From: Actinoallomurus soli
GTDB lineage: Bacteria; Actinomycetota; Actinomycetes; Streptosporangiales; Streptosporangiaceae
Direction: 5' to 3'
DNA: 64,000 bases
Assembly: GCF_024055715.1 (NCBI RefSeq)
Contig: NZ_JAMXMV010000011.1
Coordinates: 186,001-250,000, forward strand
Part shown: positions 18,411 to 25,469 of the stretch, piece after piece
Layout of the letters: each line of letters opens with the position of its first letter
Numbering within the stretch: the stretch's first letter is position 1
The notes under the pieces: model-generated
The model's database searches: none
Seen by the model: the letters and a program-made list of their open reading frames with translations, nothing else
What the model was told of the DNA's origin: nothing
Position numbers and translations under genes: made by a program

Positions 18411-18488
18411 CCGAAAGATCCGTCTCGTCCGTATTTGAGCCTTACGATCCGGCGCGTCGAAAGACTCAACAGCGCGAACGGGAGGGTC

Positions 18489-19673
18489 ATGACTGCGGAG
18501 TTGACGGACGAGGATCTCCTCCGGATGGACCGGCTGCCGATGGCCGACGACCGCGGCGAGGGCTACGCGATCCTGCGCGCGGCCGGGCCCGTGGTGCGGT
18601 CCGACGCCGGGTATCTCGTCACCACACGCGAACTGGCCGAGCACGTGTTCAAGCACCCCGGGACGTTCTCGTCGCAGCAGGCGTTCGACACGCTCGGCAG
18701 CCCCGTTCCGCTGGTGCCCATCGCCTTCGACCCGCCGGACCACACCCGCTACCGCCGCCTGCTCCAGCCGTTCTTCACGCCCCGCGCGGCGGCGTCCCTG
18801 GAGCAGGCCGTACGTGACCAGGTGACCGCGCTCGTCGACGCCGTCGCCGGACGCGGCTCCTGCGACGTGGTCGCCGAGCTCGCGCGGCCGGTGCCGGCGG
18901 CGGTGTTCCTCACGCTGTTCGGGATGCCCGCCCGCGACCTCGACCGCCTCCTCACCTGGCGCGAGGTCATCATCCAGATGGCCGACCTGTCCGGTACGGC
19001 CGAGGCGCCCCCCGAGGTGACACGGTCGGCGGGCGAGTTGTTCGCCTACGTCAGCGCGCACGTCGCCGAGTGCCGGGCGGGCCGGGCCGGCGGCCTCCTG
19101 CGGGACCTGTTCGACGACGACTCGGCGGACGAACCGCTCACCGACCAGGAGGCCGTCGGCCTCTGCTTCCTCTTCGTCCTGGCGGGCATCGACTCCGTGA
19201 CCAACGCGCTGAGCCTGATGTTCGCCAAGCTGGCGACGCGCCCGGAACTGCGCCGCCGGCTCGCCGGGGACCCGGCCGCGATCCCGGCGGCGATCGAGGA
19301 GATGCTGCGGATCGACCCGGCCAACGCCGTCGTCCCCCGGGTGGCCACCAGGGACGTCGTCCTCGATGGCGTGCACATCCCGGCGGGCTCCCCCGTCGGA
19401 GTGGCCGTCGGCGCCGCCAACCGCGACCCCGGGGAACTGGCCGACCCGGACGCCTTCGACCCGGGCCGCGAGTACAACAACCTCACCTGGGGCAGCGGAC
19501 CGCACCGGTGCCTCGGCGTCCATCTGGCCCGGACCGAGCTGCGGGTCGTCCTGGAGGAGTGGCACCGGCGGATTCCCGAGTACGAACTCGCTCCCGGCGC
19601 CCGGCCGCAGGTGGTCTGGCCGACCGGGGTCATCGGCATCGACAGCGTTCCCCTGGTCTTCCCGGCCGGGTAG
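18489..19673 (+). CDS. Cytochrome P450
   Basis: The ATG at 18489 (GGAGG 3-4 nt upstream) gives 394 residues. Hallmarks are the I-helix 'LFVLAGIDSVTNALS', the ExxR motif 'IEEMLRID', and the heme loop 'WGSGPHRCLGVHLARTE' with ligand Cys341. Two deviations are worth noting. The usual Phe at the start of the heme loop is Trp, and the I-helix acid-alcohol pair is Asp-Ser instead of Asp/Glu-Thr. It is a soluble class I enzyme that needs ferredoxin and a reductase; no ferredoxin gene is nearby. It looks like CYP105/CYP107-type bacterial P450s, but the subfamily and substrate are unknown. It has its own upstream region after the cutinase terminator. Confidence 0.92.
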   Translation: MTAELTDEDLLRMDRLPMADDRGEGYAILRAAGPVVRSDAGYLVTTRELAEHVFKHPGTFSSQQAFDTLGSPVPLVPIAFDPPDHTRYRRLLQPFFTPRAAASLEQAVRDQVTALVDAVAGRGSCDVVAELARPVPAAVFLTLFGMPARDLDRLLTWREVIIQMADLSGTAEAPPEVTRSAGELFAYVSAHVAECRAGRAGGLLRDLFDDDSADEPLTDQEAVGLCFLFVLAGIDSVTNALSLMFAKLATRPELRRRLAGDPAAIPAAIEEMLRIDPANAVVPRVATRDVVLDGVHIPAGSPVGVAVGAANRDPGELADPDAFDPGREYNNLTWGSGPHRCLGVHLARTELRVVLEEWHRRIPEYELAPGARPQVVWPTGVIGIDSVPLVFPAG

Positions 19674-19684
19674 GCGCCCGACCA

Positions 19685-19723
19685 CGGCCCGGTACGGCGG
19701 TGGTGAGCCTCCGTACCGGGCCG
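19685..19723. terminator. Bidirectional terminator between P450 and quinone oxidoreductase
   Basis: CGGCCCGGTACGG (19685-19697) pairs with CCGTACCGGGCCG (19711-19723), a perfect 13-bp stem with a 13-nt loop between two convergent genes. Confidence 0.8.
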
Positions 19724-19745
19724 GGCGCGGACCGCGGACCGGAGT

Positions 19746-20711
19746 TCAGGGGACGAGGAGGAGCTTGCCGGTGGTCGCGCGGGACTCGATGTCGCGGTGC
19801 GCCCGCGCGGCGTCCTTCAGCGGGTAGCGCCTGCCGATCTCGACCCGGAGCCGTCCCTCCCGCACCAGGTCGAAGATCTCCGCGCTGTGGCGCAGCAGCG
19901 CCTCACGGGTCGGGATGTGGTCGTGGAAGACCGGATAGCAGATCTTGATGCTGTTGGGCAGATCGGTGATGGTCACGACGGGGAGCGAGCCGATGAGGAC
20001 GCCGTAGTACAGCAGCGTGCCGTTCCTGCGCACGACCCGCATCGACGCGCGGAACGTCGTCTCTCCCCCTCCCTCGAACACGGTGTGCACGCCCTCACCG
20101 CCGGTCAGCTCCAGGACCGGTTCGACGAAGGCGCCGCCGGTGGAGACCACGACGTGGTCCGCCCCGATCCGGCGGGCCAGGTCCGCCTTCTCGGCGGTCG
20201 AGGTCACCCCGATCACGCTCCCGCCGCGCGCCTTGATGAGCTGGATCAGCTTCTGGCCGAGCCCGCCCGCCGCCGCGTGGACCAGCGTCACCTGCCCCGG
20301 CTCGACCGGCGCGGCCTCGGTGACGAAGTGGTGCGCGGTGATGCCCTGCATCATCACGCTCGCCGCCACCTCGTCGGAGATGTCATCCGGTACGGGCACT
20401 GCGCTCGCGGCCGGCAGCACCAACTGCTCGGCGTACGAGCCGTAGGCGTAGACCCAGGCGACCCGGTCGCCGACGCGGACCCCGGTCACGCCCTCGCCCA
20501 GCGCACTGACCCGTCCGGCCCCCTCCACACCCGGGACGAACGGCGCCGGGCCCACCGCCGTACCGCTCCGCCGCGTGCCGGTGTCCATGAAGTTGACCCC
20601 GGCCACCGCGACGTCGACGCGGATCTCACCGGGACCCGGAACCGGTGTCGGGCGCTCCCCGATCCGCAGTTCCTCCGGGCCGCCGAGCCGTTCAACGATG
20701 ATCGCCTGCAT
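19746..20711 (-). CDS. Zinc-independent quinone oxidoreductase (MDR family)
   Basis: The ATG at 20711 gives a 321-residue medium-chain reductase of the quinone oxidoreductase type. It starts 'MQAIIVERLGGPEELRI' and has 'VNFMDTGTRRSG', the NADPH-binding 'VHAAAGGLGQKLIQLIKARG' and the end 'ESRATTGKLLLVP'. These enzymes reduce quinones or enones with NADPH and lack the zinc ligands of alcohol dehydrogenases. It diverges from the TetR gene at 20791, and the operator at 20761-20776 lies between them, so it is the probable target of that repressor. Confidence 0.92.
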   Translation of the reverse strand: MQAIIVERLGGPEELRIGERPTPVPGPGEIRVDVAVAGVNFMDTGTRRSGTAVGPAPFVPGVEGAGRVSALGEGVTGVRVGDRVAWVYAYGSYAEQLVLPAASAVPVPDDISDEVAASVMMQGITAHHFVTEAAPVEPGQVTLVHAAAGGLGQKLIQLIKARGGSVIGVTSTAEKADLARRIGADHVVVSTGGAFVEPVLELTGGEGVHTVFEGGGETTFRASMRVVRRNGTLLYYGVLIGSLPVVTITDLPNSIKICYPVFHDHIPTREALLRHSAEIFDLVREGRLRVEIGRRYPLKDAARAHRDIESRATTGKLLLVP

Positions 20712-20760
20712 TGTCCTGCACCTTCCTGTCGGTTCGGCGCCCACACTCGCCCGAATAAAA

Positions 20761-20776
20761 TGGACCGGCAAGTCCA
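20761..20776. promoter_or_regulatory. TetR operator
   Basis: TGGAC-CGGCAA-GTCCA is a perfect 5-bp inverted repeat with a 6-bp spacer. It sits in the 79-bp gap between the divergent reductase and TetR genes, 14 bp before the TetR start. This form is typical of operators for TetR repressors that control a neighbouring oxidoreductase and themselves. Confidence 0.75.
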
Positions 20777-20790
20777 GAACCGGGGGTGCC

Positions 20791-21387
20791 ATGCTGACCG
20801 CCAAGGGAGCCGCGACCCGGCGCCGCATCATCGAGGGCGCGGCCGCCGAGATCCGGGAGAACGGCATCGCCGGACTGACGCTGGACGACGTCCGCGCCCG
20901 CACCGCGACCAGCAAGAGCCAGATCTTCCACTACTTCCCCGGCGGCAAGGAGGAGCTCCTGCTCGCCGTCGCCGCCCGCGAGGCGGACCAGGTCATCGAG
21001 GACCAGCAGCCGCACCTCGGCGACCTGACCACCTGGCAGGCATGGCAGGACTGGCGCGACGCGGTGGTCCGGCGGTACGAGCAGCAGGGCGTCGACTGCC
21101 CGCTGGGAATGCTGATCACCGAGCTCGGCCGTACGACTCCGGCGGCGCAGGCGCTCACCGCACGGCTGCTCGACCGGTGGCAGGCGGCCCTGCGGGCGGG
21201 GGTCGCGCGCATGCAGGAGACCGGCGAGGTCGACCGGCGGCTGGACGCCGACCGCACCGCCGCCGCGCTGGTCGCCGCGGTGCAGGGCGGGGTGGTCATC
21301 CTGATGTCGACCGGCCGGATCACCCACCTGGAGGCCGCCCTGGACACCTCTCTGGCGCTGCTGCGCCACAGCGCCGTCCAGGTGTGA
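20791..21387 (+). CDS. TetR family repressor
   Basis: The ATG at 20791 gives 198 residues. The N-terminal HTH reads 'RRIIEGAAAEIRENGIAGLT' then 'DDVRARTATSKSQIFHYFPG', the TetR DNA-binding signature. The C-terminal ligand domain resembles that of regulators paired with reductases responding to electrophiles or aromatic compounds. It diverges from the quinone oxidoreductase and very likely binds the palindrome at 20761-20776. The longer frame upstream overlaps the divergent gene and the operator, so it was not used. Confidence 0.92.
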   Translation: MLTAKGAATRRRIIEGAAAEIRENGIAGLTLDDVRARTATSKSQIFHYFPGGKEELLLAVAAREADQVIEDQQPHLGDLTTWQAWQDWRDAVVRRYEQQGVDCPLGMLITELGRTTPAAQALTARLLDRWQAALRAGVARMQETGEVDRRLDADRTAAALVAAVQGGVVILMSTGRITHLEAALDTSLALLRHSAVQV

Positions 21388-21417
21388 CCGCGGCCGGCGG
21401 CCGGGAGGACGCGGGAG

Positions 21418-22161
21418 TCAGGCTCCCGTGGGGCCGAATCGCTCGGTCTTGATCTTGCGTGCGTCGTGGCCGAGCGCCAGGAGGATGTCGGCGGCGGACT
21501 CGACGAACCCGGTCGGTCCGCAGACGAAGCAGTCCGGCGCGAACTCCGCGGGCCAGCCGCCGGAGTTCAGGTCGGCGACGGTGAGTCTCCCCGGCGGGCG
21601 GGACGAGCCCTCGGGCGTCGCACGGGTATAGATGGGGGTGACGTCGACGCCGGGGTCGGGCCGGCGCAGCTCCGCCGCGTAGTACCGGTCGGCGGGCGTG
21701 CGCACCGAGTAGACGAGGCGGAACGGCGTACTGCTGCCGGCCTGGCGGCGGGCCCGGATCATCGCCATGAGCGGCACGATCCCCGACCCGCCGGCCACCA
21801 GCAGCACCGGATTCGTCTCGGCGGGCCGCCAGACGAACCACCCGCCGATGGGACCGCGGAGCTCCACCGGATCGCCTGGGGACAGTCCCTCGGTGAGGTA
21901 GGAGGACACCTCGCCGTCGGCGATGTCCTGCACGGTCAGCTCGACCCGGTCACCGTCGGCGGGCGCGGCCAGCGAGTAGCTGCGCTGGGCGCTGTAGCCG
22001 TCCTCGGCGGTGAGCCGTACGTCGACGTGCTGCCCGGCCAGGTGACCGGGCCAGCCGGGCACGTCGAACACCAGGGTCCGGGCCGTCGCCGTCTCCGCGC
22101 GCGTCTCGGCGAGCCGGGCGACGCGCCAGGTCAGTCGCCCTGGTACCGCTGCTCGCGCCAT
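21418..22161 (-). CDS. FAD/NAD(P)-binding ferredoxin-reductase-like protein
   Basis: The 247-residue protein has a flavin domain with 'AQRSYSLAAPADG' (the RxYS FAD motif) and an NAD(P) domain with 'LLVAGGSGIVPLMAMIRAR' and 'FVCGPTGFVESAADILL'. There is no plant-type 2Fe-2S domain, so it passes electrons to a separate partner. The ATG at 22161 overlaps the end of the molybdopterin oxidoreductase gene by 31 bp. The obvious partner is that neighbour: similar gene pairs are common in actinomycetes, with the flavoprotein supplying or taking electrons. Confidence 0.9.
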   Translation of the reverse strand: MARAAVPGRLTWRVARLAETRAETATARTLVFDVPGWPGHLAGQHVDVRLTAEDGYSAQRSYSLAAPADGDRVELTVQDIADGEVSSYLTEGLSPGDPVELRGPIGGWFVWRPAETNPVLLVAGGSGIVPLMAMIRARRQAGSSTPFRLVYSVRTPADRYYAAELRRPDPGVDVTPIYTRATPEGSSRPPGRLTVADLNSGGWPAEFAPDCFVCGPTGFVESAADILLALGHDARKIKTERFGPTGA

Positions 22162-22733
22162 GGGTCTCCGTAGTCGTGGTAACCGGCCGTCTCCCAGAAG
22201 CCCGGCTCGTCCTCGTCGAGCAGCCGGATGCCGCGCACCCACTTGGCGGACTTCCAGAAGTACAGGTGGGGGACGAGCAGCCGGGCCGGGCCGCCGTGCT
22301 CGGAGGCGAGGTCCGCGCCGTCGTAGCGGTACGCGATCCACGCCTGCCCGTCCAGCAGGTCCTCCAGCGGGAGGTTGGTGGTGTAGCCGCCGTAGCAGTG
22401 GATCAGCGCGTAGTCGGCCGCGGTGTCGACGTCGGCCAGCAGGGTGTCCAGTGAGACGCCCTCCCACCGGGTGCCGAGCTTGGACCACTTGGTGACGCAG
22501 TGGATGTCCACCGTCGGCGTCTCACTGGGCAGCGCCATCAGTTCCCGCCAGTCCCAGCGGTGCTCCTCCCCCGTCTCGGTCGTGACGGTGAACTCCCACT
22601 CCTCCCGGCGCACCCGGGGCGTCGGACCGGCCGACAGGACCGGGAAGTCCTCGGTCAGATACTGCCCCGGCGGAAGCTCGACCTCCGCCCGCCGGCCCCG
22701 GCCGTGGAATCCCGGTGACACGATGCCCATCAT
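22131..22733 (-). CDS. Molybdopterin-dependent oxidoreductase (sulfite-oxidase fold)
   Basis: This 200-residue protein is a single sulfite-oxidase-type molybdopterin domain. 'TVDIHCVTKWSKLGTRWEGV' holds the Mo-ligating Cys (Cys79). 'HCYGGYTTNLPLEDLL' and 'PARLLVPHLYFWKSAKWVRG' are further family signatures. There is no Tat signal and no heme or dimerisation domain, so it should be cytoplasmic, unlike MsrP/YedY. The start is a double ATG behind GAGAGGAG; the second ATG has the better spacing. It lies 39 bp after the encapsulin gene and overlaps the flavoprotein gene. Possible substrates are sulfoxides or N-hydroxylated compounds, but none can be assigned. Confidence 0.9.
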   Translation of the reverse strand: MMGIVSPGFHGRGRRAEVELPPGQYLTEDFPVLSAGPTPRVRREEWEFTVTTETGEEHRWDWRELMALPSETPTVDIHCVTKWSKLGTRWEGVSLDTLLADVDTAADYALIHCYGGYTTNLPLEDLLDGQAWIAYRYDGADLASEHGGPARLLVPHLYFWKSAKWVRGIRLLDEDEPGFWETAGYHDYGDPWREQRYQGD

Positions 22734-22772
22734 CGGCTCCTCTCGCTGGTTCCCCCGTGACGCGTCCGGCGG

Positions 22773-23570
22773 CTACGCCGTCAGCGTCACCACGGCCTCG
22801 CCGGTGTACGCCAGGAACGTCAGGGTCTCCTGGAAGTACAGCTGGACGGTGTCCGCGTCGTGGGACAGGTAGCCGATGGACAGGTCCTCGCCGATGCGCA
22901 GTTCGAAGTCGCCGCCGCGCGTCGACAGCAGGAACGCTCCATCGATTGCGGGCGCCCAGACGATCTCCCCGTCCAGGACGCGGGCGATGTGCTCGTGGAT
23001 CGGGTAGCCGTGGTCGGAGGTCTCGTTGACGGCGGTGTAGGCGTCGGCGCTGAGCACCAGCGCGTACGGCCCGCCGACGCCCGCCAGCCGCAGGGCGCTC
23101 ACCGCCCGGCTGACGGCGTCCGGGTACTCGCGCACGTCACCGGGCAGGGCCAGCACCGGATTCGCGGAGGTCTCGCGGAGCCCGGTGATGCCCCCGGCGG
23201 CGTAGCCCTGGAAGATCGCCCGGTCCTCGGCGAACGCGATCCGCCGGGCGGCGTCCTTCACCGGCTGCCAGTCGGCGTCACGCGCGCCGCGCTCGACCGC
23301 GTCGACCTCCCGGCGGTCGACGGTGAACGGCACCCGCAGCTCGATGAGCGGCTGGGACCGCCGGGTGTACGCGGCGATGCCCTCGGCGGGCGCGGCGATC
23401 GGGTCGAGGTGCCCGGTGGAGACGGCGGACAACTCGATCCCGCCCGGGTCCGGGACGTCGACCACGCGGCGACCGGCGACGTGCCGGCGGAAGGTCCGCC
23501 GCGCCTCCTCTTCCAGGTCGGCCCACGCGGCGTCGGAGATGGGCGCGAGTTCGCGGTGCAGGTTGTTCAA
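22773..23570 (-). CDS. Encapsulin shell protein (family 1)
   Basis: This 265-residue protein has the HK97-like fold of encapsulins (linocin M18/CFP29 family). It starts with 'NNLHRELAPISDAAWADLEE', the conserved N-terminal segment that binds cargo, then 'EEARRTFRRHVAGRRVVDVP' and a conserved C-terminal half ('YLSHDADTVQLYFQETLTFL'). Subunits self-assemble into an icosahedral compartment. The start is a TTG at 23570; its TTGA overlaps the stop of the DyP peroxidase gene, so cargo and shell are translationally coupled. The DyP C-terminus carries the targeting peptide. Size and context match the DyP/encapsulin systems of Rhodococcus and Mycobacterium. Confidence 0.95.
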   Translation of the reverse strand: MNNLHRELAPISDAAWADLEEEARRTFRRHVAGRRVVDVPDPGGIELSAVSTGHLDPIAAPAEGIAAYTRRSQPLIELRVPFTVDRREVDAVERGARDADWQPVKDAARRIAFAEDRAIFQGYAAGGITGLRETSANPVLALPGDVREYPDAVSRAVSALRLAGVGGPYALVLSADAYTAVNETSDHGYPIHEHIARVLDGEIVWAPAIDGAFLLSTRGGDFELRIGEDLSIGYLSHDADTVQLYFQETLTFLAYTGEAVVTLTA

Positions 23571-24649
23571 CGGAAGGTGCTCCTGTTCAGACCGCCGATT
23601 CCCAGCGAACCGTCGGAGGGGCTGTGCGGCCCGTCGGGGGCCGTGTCCGCCGTGACCGCGGCGGCGTCCGTACCGAAGTCCTCGGTCGCGGCGGCGCCTT
23701 CGGTGGCCTCCGGCGGGAGGTCTTCGAGGAAGTCGGAGGTCGGCACGAAGAAGAGCGTGCCGGTCACCGGGGTGGAGAAGTCGAGGATCCGGTCGTGGTT
23801 CCCCGGCGGGTCGCCGATGAACATGTTCTGGAGCATCTTCTCGGTGACCGACGGCGTGCGGGCGTAGCCGATGAAGTAGGTGCCGAACTCCCCGCGGCCG
23901 GCGTTCCCGAACGGCATGTTGTCGCGCAGGATCTGGCGTTCGGTGCCGTCGGGGTCGGTGATGGTGGTCAGGGCGACGTGGGAGTTGGACGGCTTGACGT
24001 CGTCGTCCAGCTCGACGTTCTCCAGCTTCGTACGGCCGATGATCCGCTCCTGCGCCTCCACCGGCAGGGCGTTCCATCCCTCCAGGTCGTGCAGGTACTT
24101 CTGCACGATCACGTAGCTCCCGCCGGCGAAGGCGGGGTCCTCGTCGCCGATCAGGACCGCGGTCGCCGCGGCGGGGCCCACCGGGTTCTCGGTGCCGTCG
24201 ACGAAGCCGAGCAGATCGCGCACGTCGAAGTACATGAACCCCTGCACCTCGTCCTGGACCGTGACGGCGCCGCGCAGCCGGTTCATGATCTGGGACGCCA
24301 GTTCGAAGCACAGGTCGAGCTTCTCGGCGCGGAGGTGGAAGAGCAGGTCGCCCGGGGTCGCGACCGCGCGGTGCACGGCCCCGGCCACCTCGCGGAACGG
24401 GTGCAGCTCGGCGGGCCGTGGACCGTCGAACAGGCGGTCCCAGGCGTCCGCCCCGATGCCGGCGACGCAGCTCAGCCTGCCGTCCGGCACCCGGAAACCC
24501 ACCGACCGCGTCAGCCCCGCCAGGTCGGCCAGCAGGTCCCGTACCTTCGGCTCACCGCCGGGATCGACCGTCAGCACGAGGAAGACGGCGGCGGTCGTCA
24601 GCGGACTCAGCACCGGCTGCGGCACGCCGGCCCCCTCGGACTCCGCCAT
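23567..24649 (-). CDS. DyP-type heme peroxidase, encapsulin cargo
   Basis: The ATG at 24649, right after a GGGGGGAA ribosome site, gives 360 residues. Family B DyP motifs are 'GFVDGTENP' with distal Asp151, 'SNSHVALTTI' with proximal heme ligand His224, and 'LRDNMPFG' with distal Arg242. The last 40 residues form an acidic, Ala/Thr-rich linker ending in 'DGSLGIGGLNRSTFR', a variant of the encapsulin cargo-loading peptide SLxIGSLK. The enzyme uses H2O2 to oxidise dyes, lignin-like phenols or, in related systems, protects against oxidative stress. A 17-residue longer start at 24700 was rejected because it runs through the inverted repeats at 24670-24705. Confidence 0.95.
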   Translation of the reverse strand: MAESEGAGVPQPVLSPLTTAAVFLVLTVDPGGEPKVRDLLADLAGLTRSVGFRVPDGRLSCVAGIGADAWDRLFDGPRPAELHPFREVAGAVHRAVATPGDLLFHLRAEKLDLCFELASQIMNRLRGAVTVQDEVQGFMYFDVRDLLGFVDGTENPVGPAAATAVLIGDEDPAFAGGSYVIVQKYLHDLEGWNALPVEAQERIIGRTKLENVELDDDVKPSNSHVALTTITDPDGTERQILRDNMPFGNAGRGEFGTYFIGYARTPSVTEKMLQNMFIGDPPGNHDRILDFSTPVTGTLFFVPTSDFLEDLPPEATEGAAATEDFGTDAAAVTADTAPDGPHSPSDGSLGIGGLNRSTFR

Positions 24650-24669
24650 CCGGTTCCCCCCTTTTACGC

Positions 24670-24705
24670 ACGCTTCGCGAAGCTTCAGACGCTTCGCCAA
24701 AGCGT
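24670..24705. promoter_or_regulatory. Inverted and direct repeats upstream of DyP/encapsulin
   Basis: Two copies of ACGCTTCGC (24670-24678 and 24689-24697) are 19 bp apart. Each is part of an inverted repeat: GCTTCGCGAAGC (24672-24683) and ACGCTT-cgcca-AAGCGT (24689-24705). Two phased palindromes 20-55 bp before the operon start look like a repressor-binding region. Confidence 0.55.
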
Positions 24706-24755
24706 GCCATGGGGAGACTCGCCCCCGCTCCCCGGGGTGGCTCGTACGGCGCCGG

Positions 24756-25205
24756 TCAGGCGGGTGTGTTCGCTCTGCGGCGCACCACCCGGCGATGCCG
24801 TCGCCGGGACGGTCCGGAATCGCGCTCCGTGACGTACAGGGGGCAGGTCGTGATCGTACGGCGGAGCGGGCCGGTTCCCGGATCGTTGGCCTGGATCGCC
24901 AGGCTGACCAGGGACTGCAACAGGAAGAGATCGCCGTCGGTGTCCAGGCGGACCTGCACCCAGCCGGTGACCGTGGGGAGGTCGACGCGGCCCGAGGCGG
25001 TCAGAGCGGTGCCGAGCCTGGAGATGACCTCCTGAGTGAGGAGGACCTCCGCCAGGCCCTCCCGGTGAAGATGAACGATCTGCAGGCCGCGCAGGGCCAG
25101 GGCACGGCCGGGCGGACAGTCGGCGCGGCACTCCGTCAGCGGCCAGTCCCGGAATCGGTCGATCACCAGGTCGGCGTACGAGATGGTGCGGTGTCCTGGG
25201 CTCAT
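24756..25205 (-). CDS. DUF5519/luciferase-domain-like small protein
   Basis: Starting at the ATG at 25205, the gene gives 149 residues. The core 'LRGLQIVHLHREGLAEVLL' followed by a helix, 'LPTVTGWVQVRLDTDGDLFL' and a last helix with 'LVSLAIQAN' has the pattern of the small luciferase-like domain DUF5519. Proteins of this family have no established reaction. The C-terminal tail is basic and probably disordered. A longer frame to 25388 exists, but the upstream part has no family match and crosses the direct repeats at 25273-25310. The gene diverges from the HTH/PstS-like membrane protein. Confidence 0.55.
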   Translation of the reverse strand: MSPGHRTISYADLVIDRFRDWPLTECRADCPPGRALALRGLQIVHLHREGLAEVLLTQEVISRLGTALTASGRVDLPTVTGWVQVRLDTDGDLFLLQSLVSLAIQANDPGTGPLRRTITTCPLYVTERDSGPSRRRHRRVVRRRANTPA

Positions 25206-25272
25206 GGATGCCAGAGTGACGGAATACCCGACGGTAGAGCGGATCAGCGGATGACCTGGTGCGATCCGCCCT

Positions 25273-25310
25273 TTCCTGGTTCTCTCCCAGAATTCCTGGT
25301 GCCTTCCTGG
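25273..25310. repeat. Three direct TTCCTGG heptamers in a divergent promoter region
   Basis: TTCCTGG occurs at 25273, 25293 and 25304, with start-to-start spacings of 20 and 11 bp; CCAG/CTGG inverted pairs lie between. The region (25206-25469) separates divergent genes. SARP regulators bind direct heptamers at 11-bp steps, and a SARP gene lies at 27603-29798; the link is speculative. Confidence 0.4.
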
Positions 25311-25469
25311 AATCCTCCCGGGCGACGCCTTCGACCGTACAGCCGGGGACGAGTATGCGAACTTTCGGATAACTGGCGGTTCCAGCACCGATTCCGGCGG
25401 GATCTTTTAGCGGGGACGCCGCGTGACGCGCGCCCGCGGCGAGAAGGTGCGAGACGGACGGAGCGGGCG

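Noticed and set aside
24192-25469. N-terminal extension of the HTH/PstS gene to 24192
   Set aside because: It would run antisense through the DyP and DUF5519-like genes. The TTG at 25470 has a good ribosome site and begins the recognisable domain.
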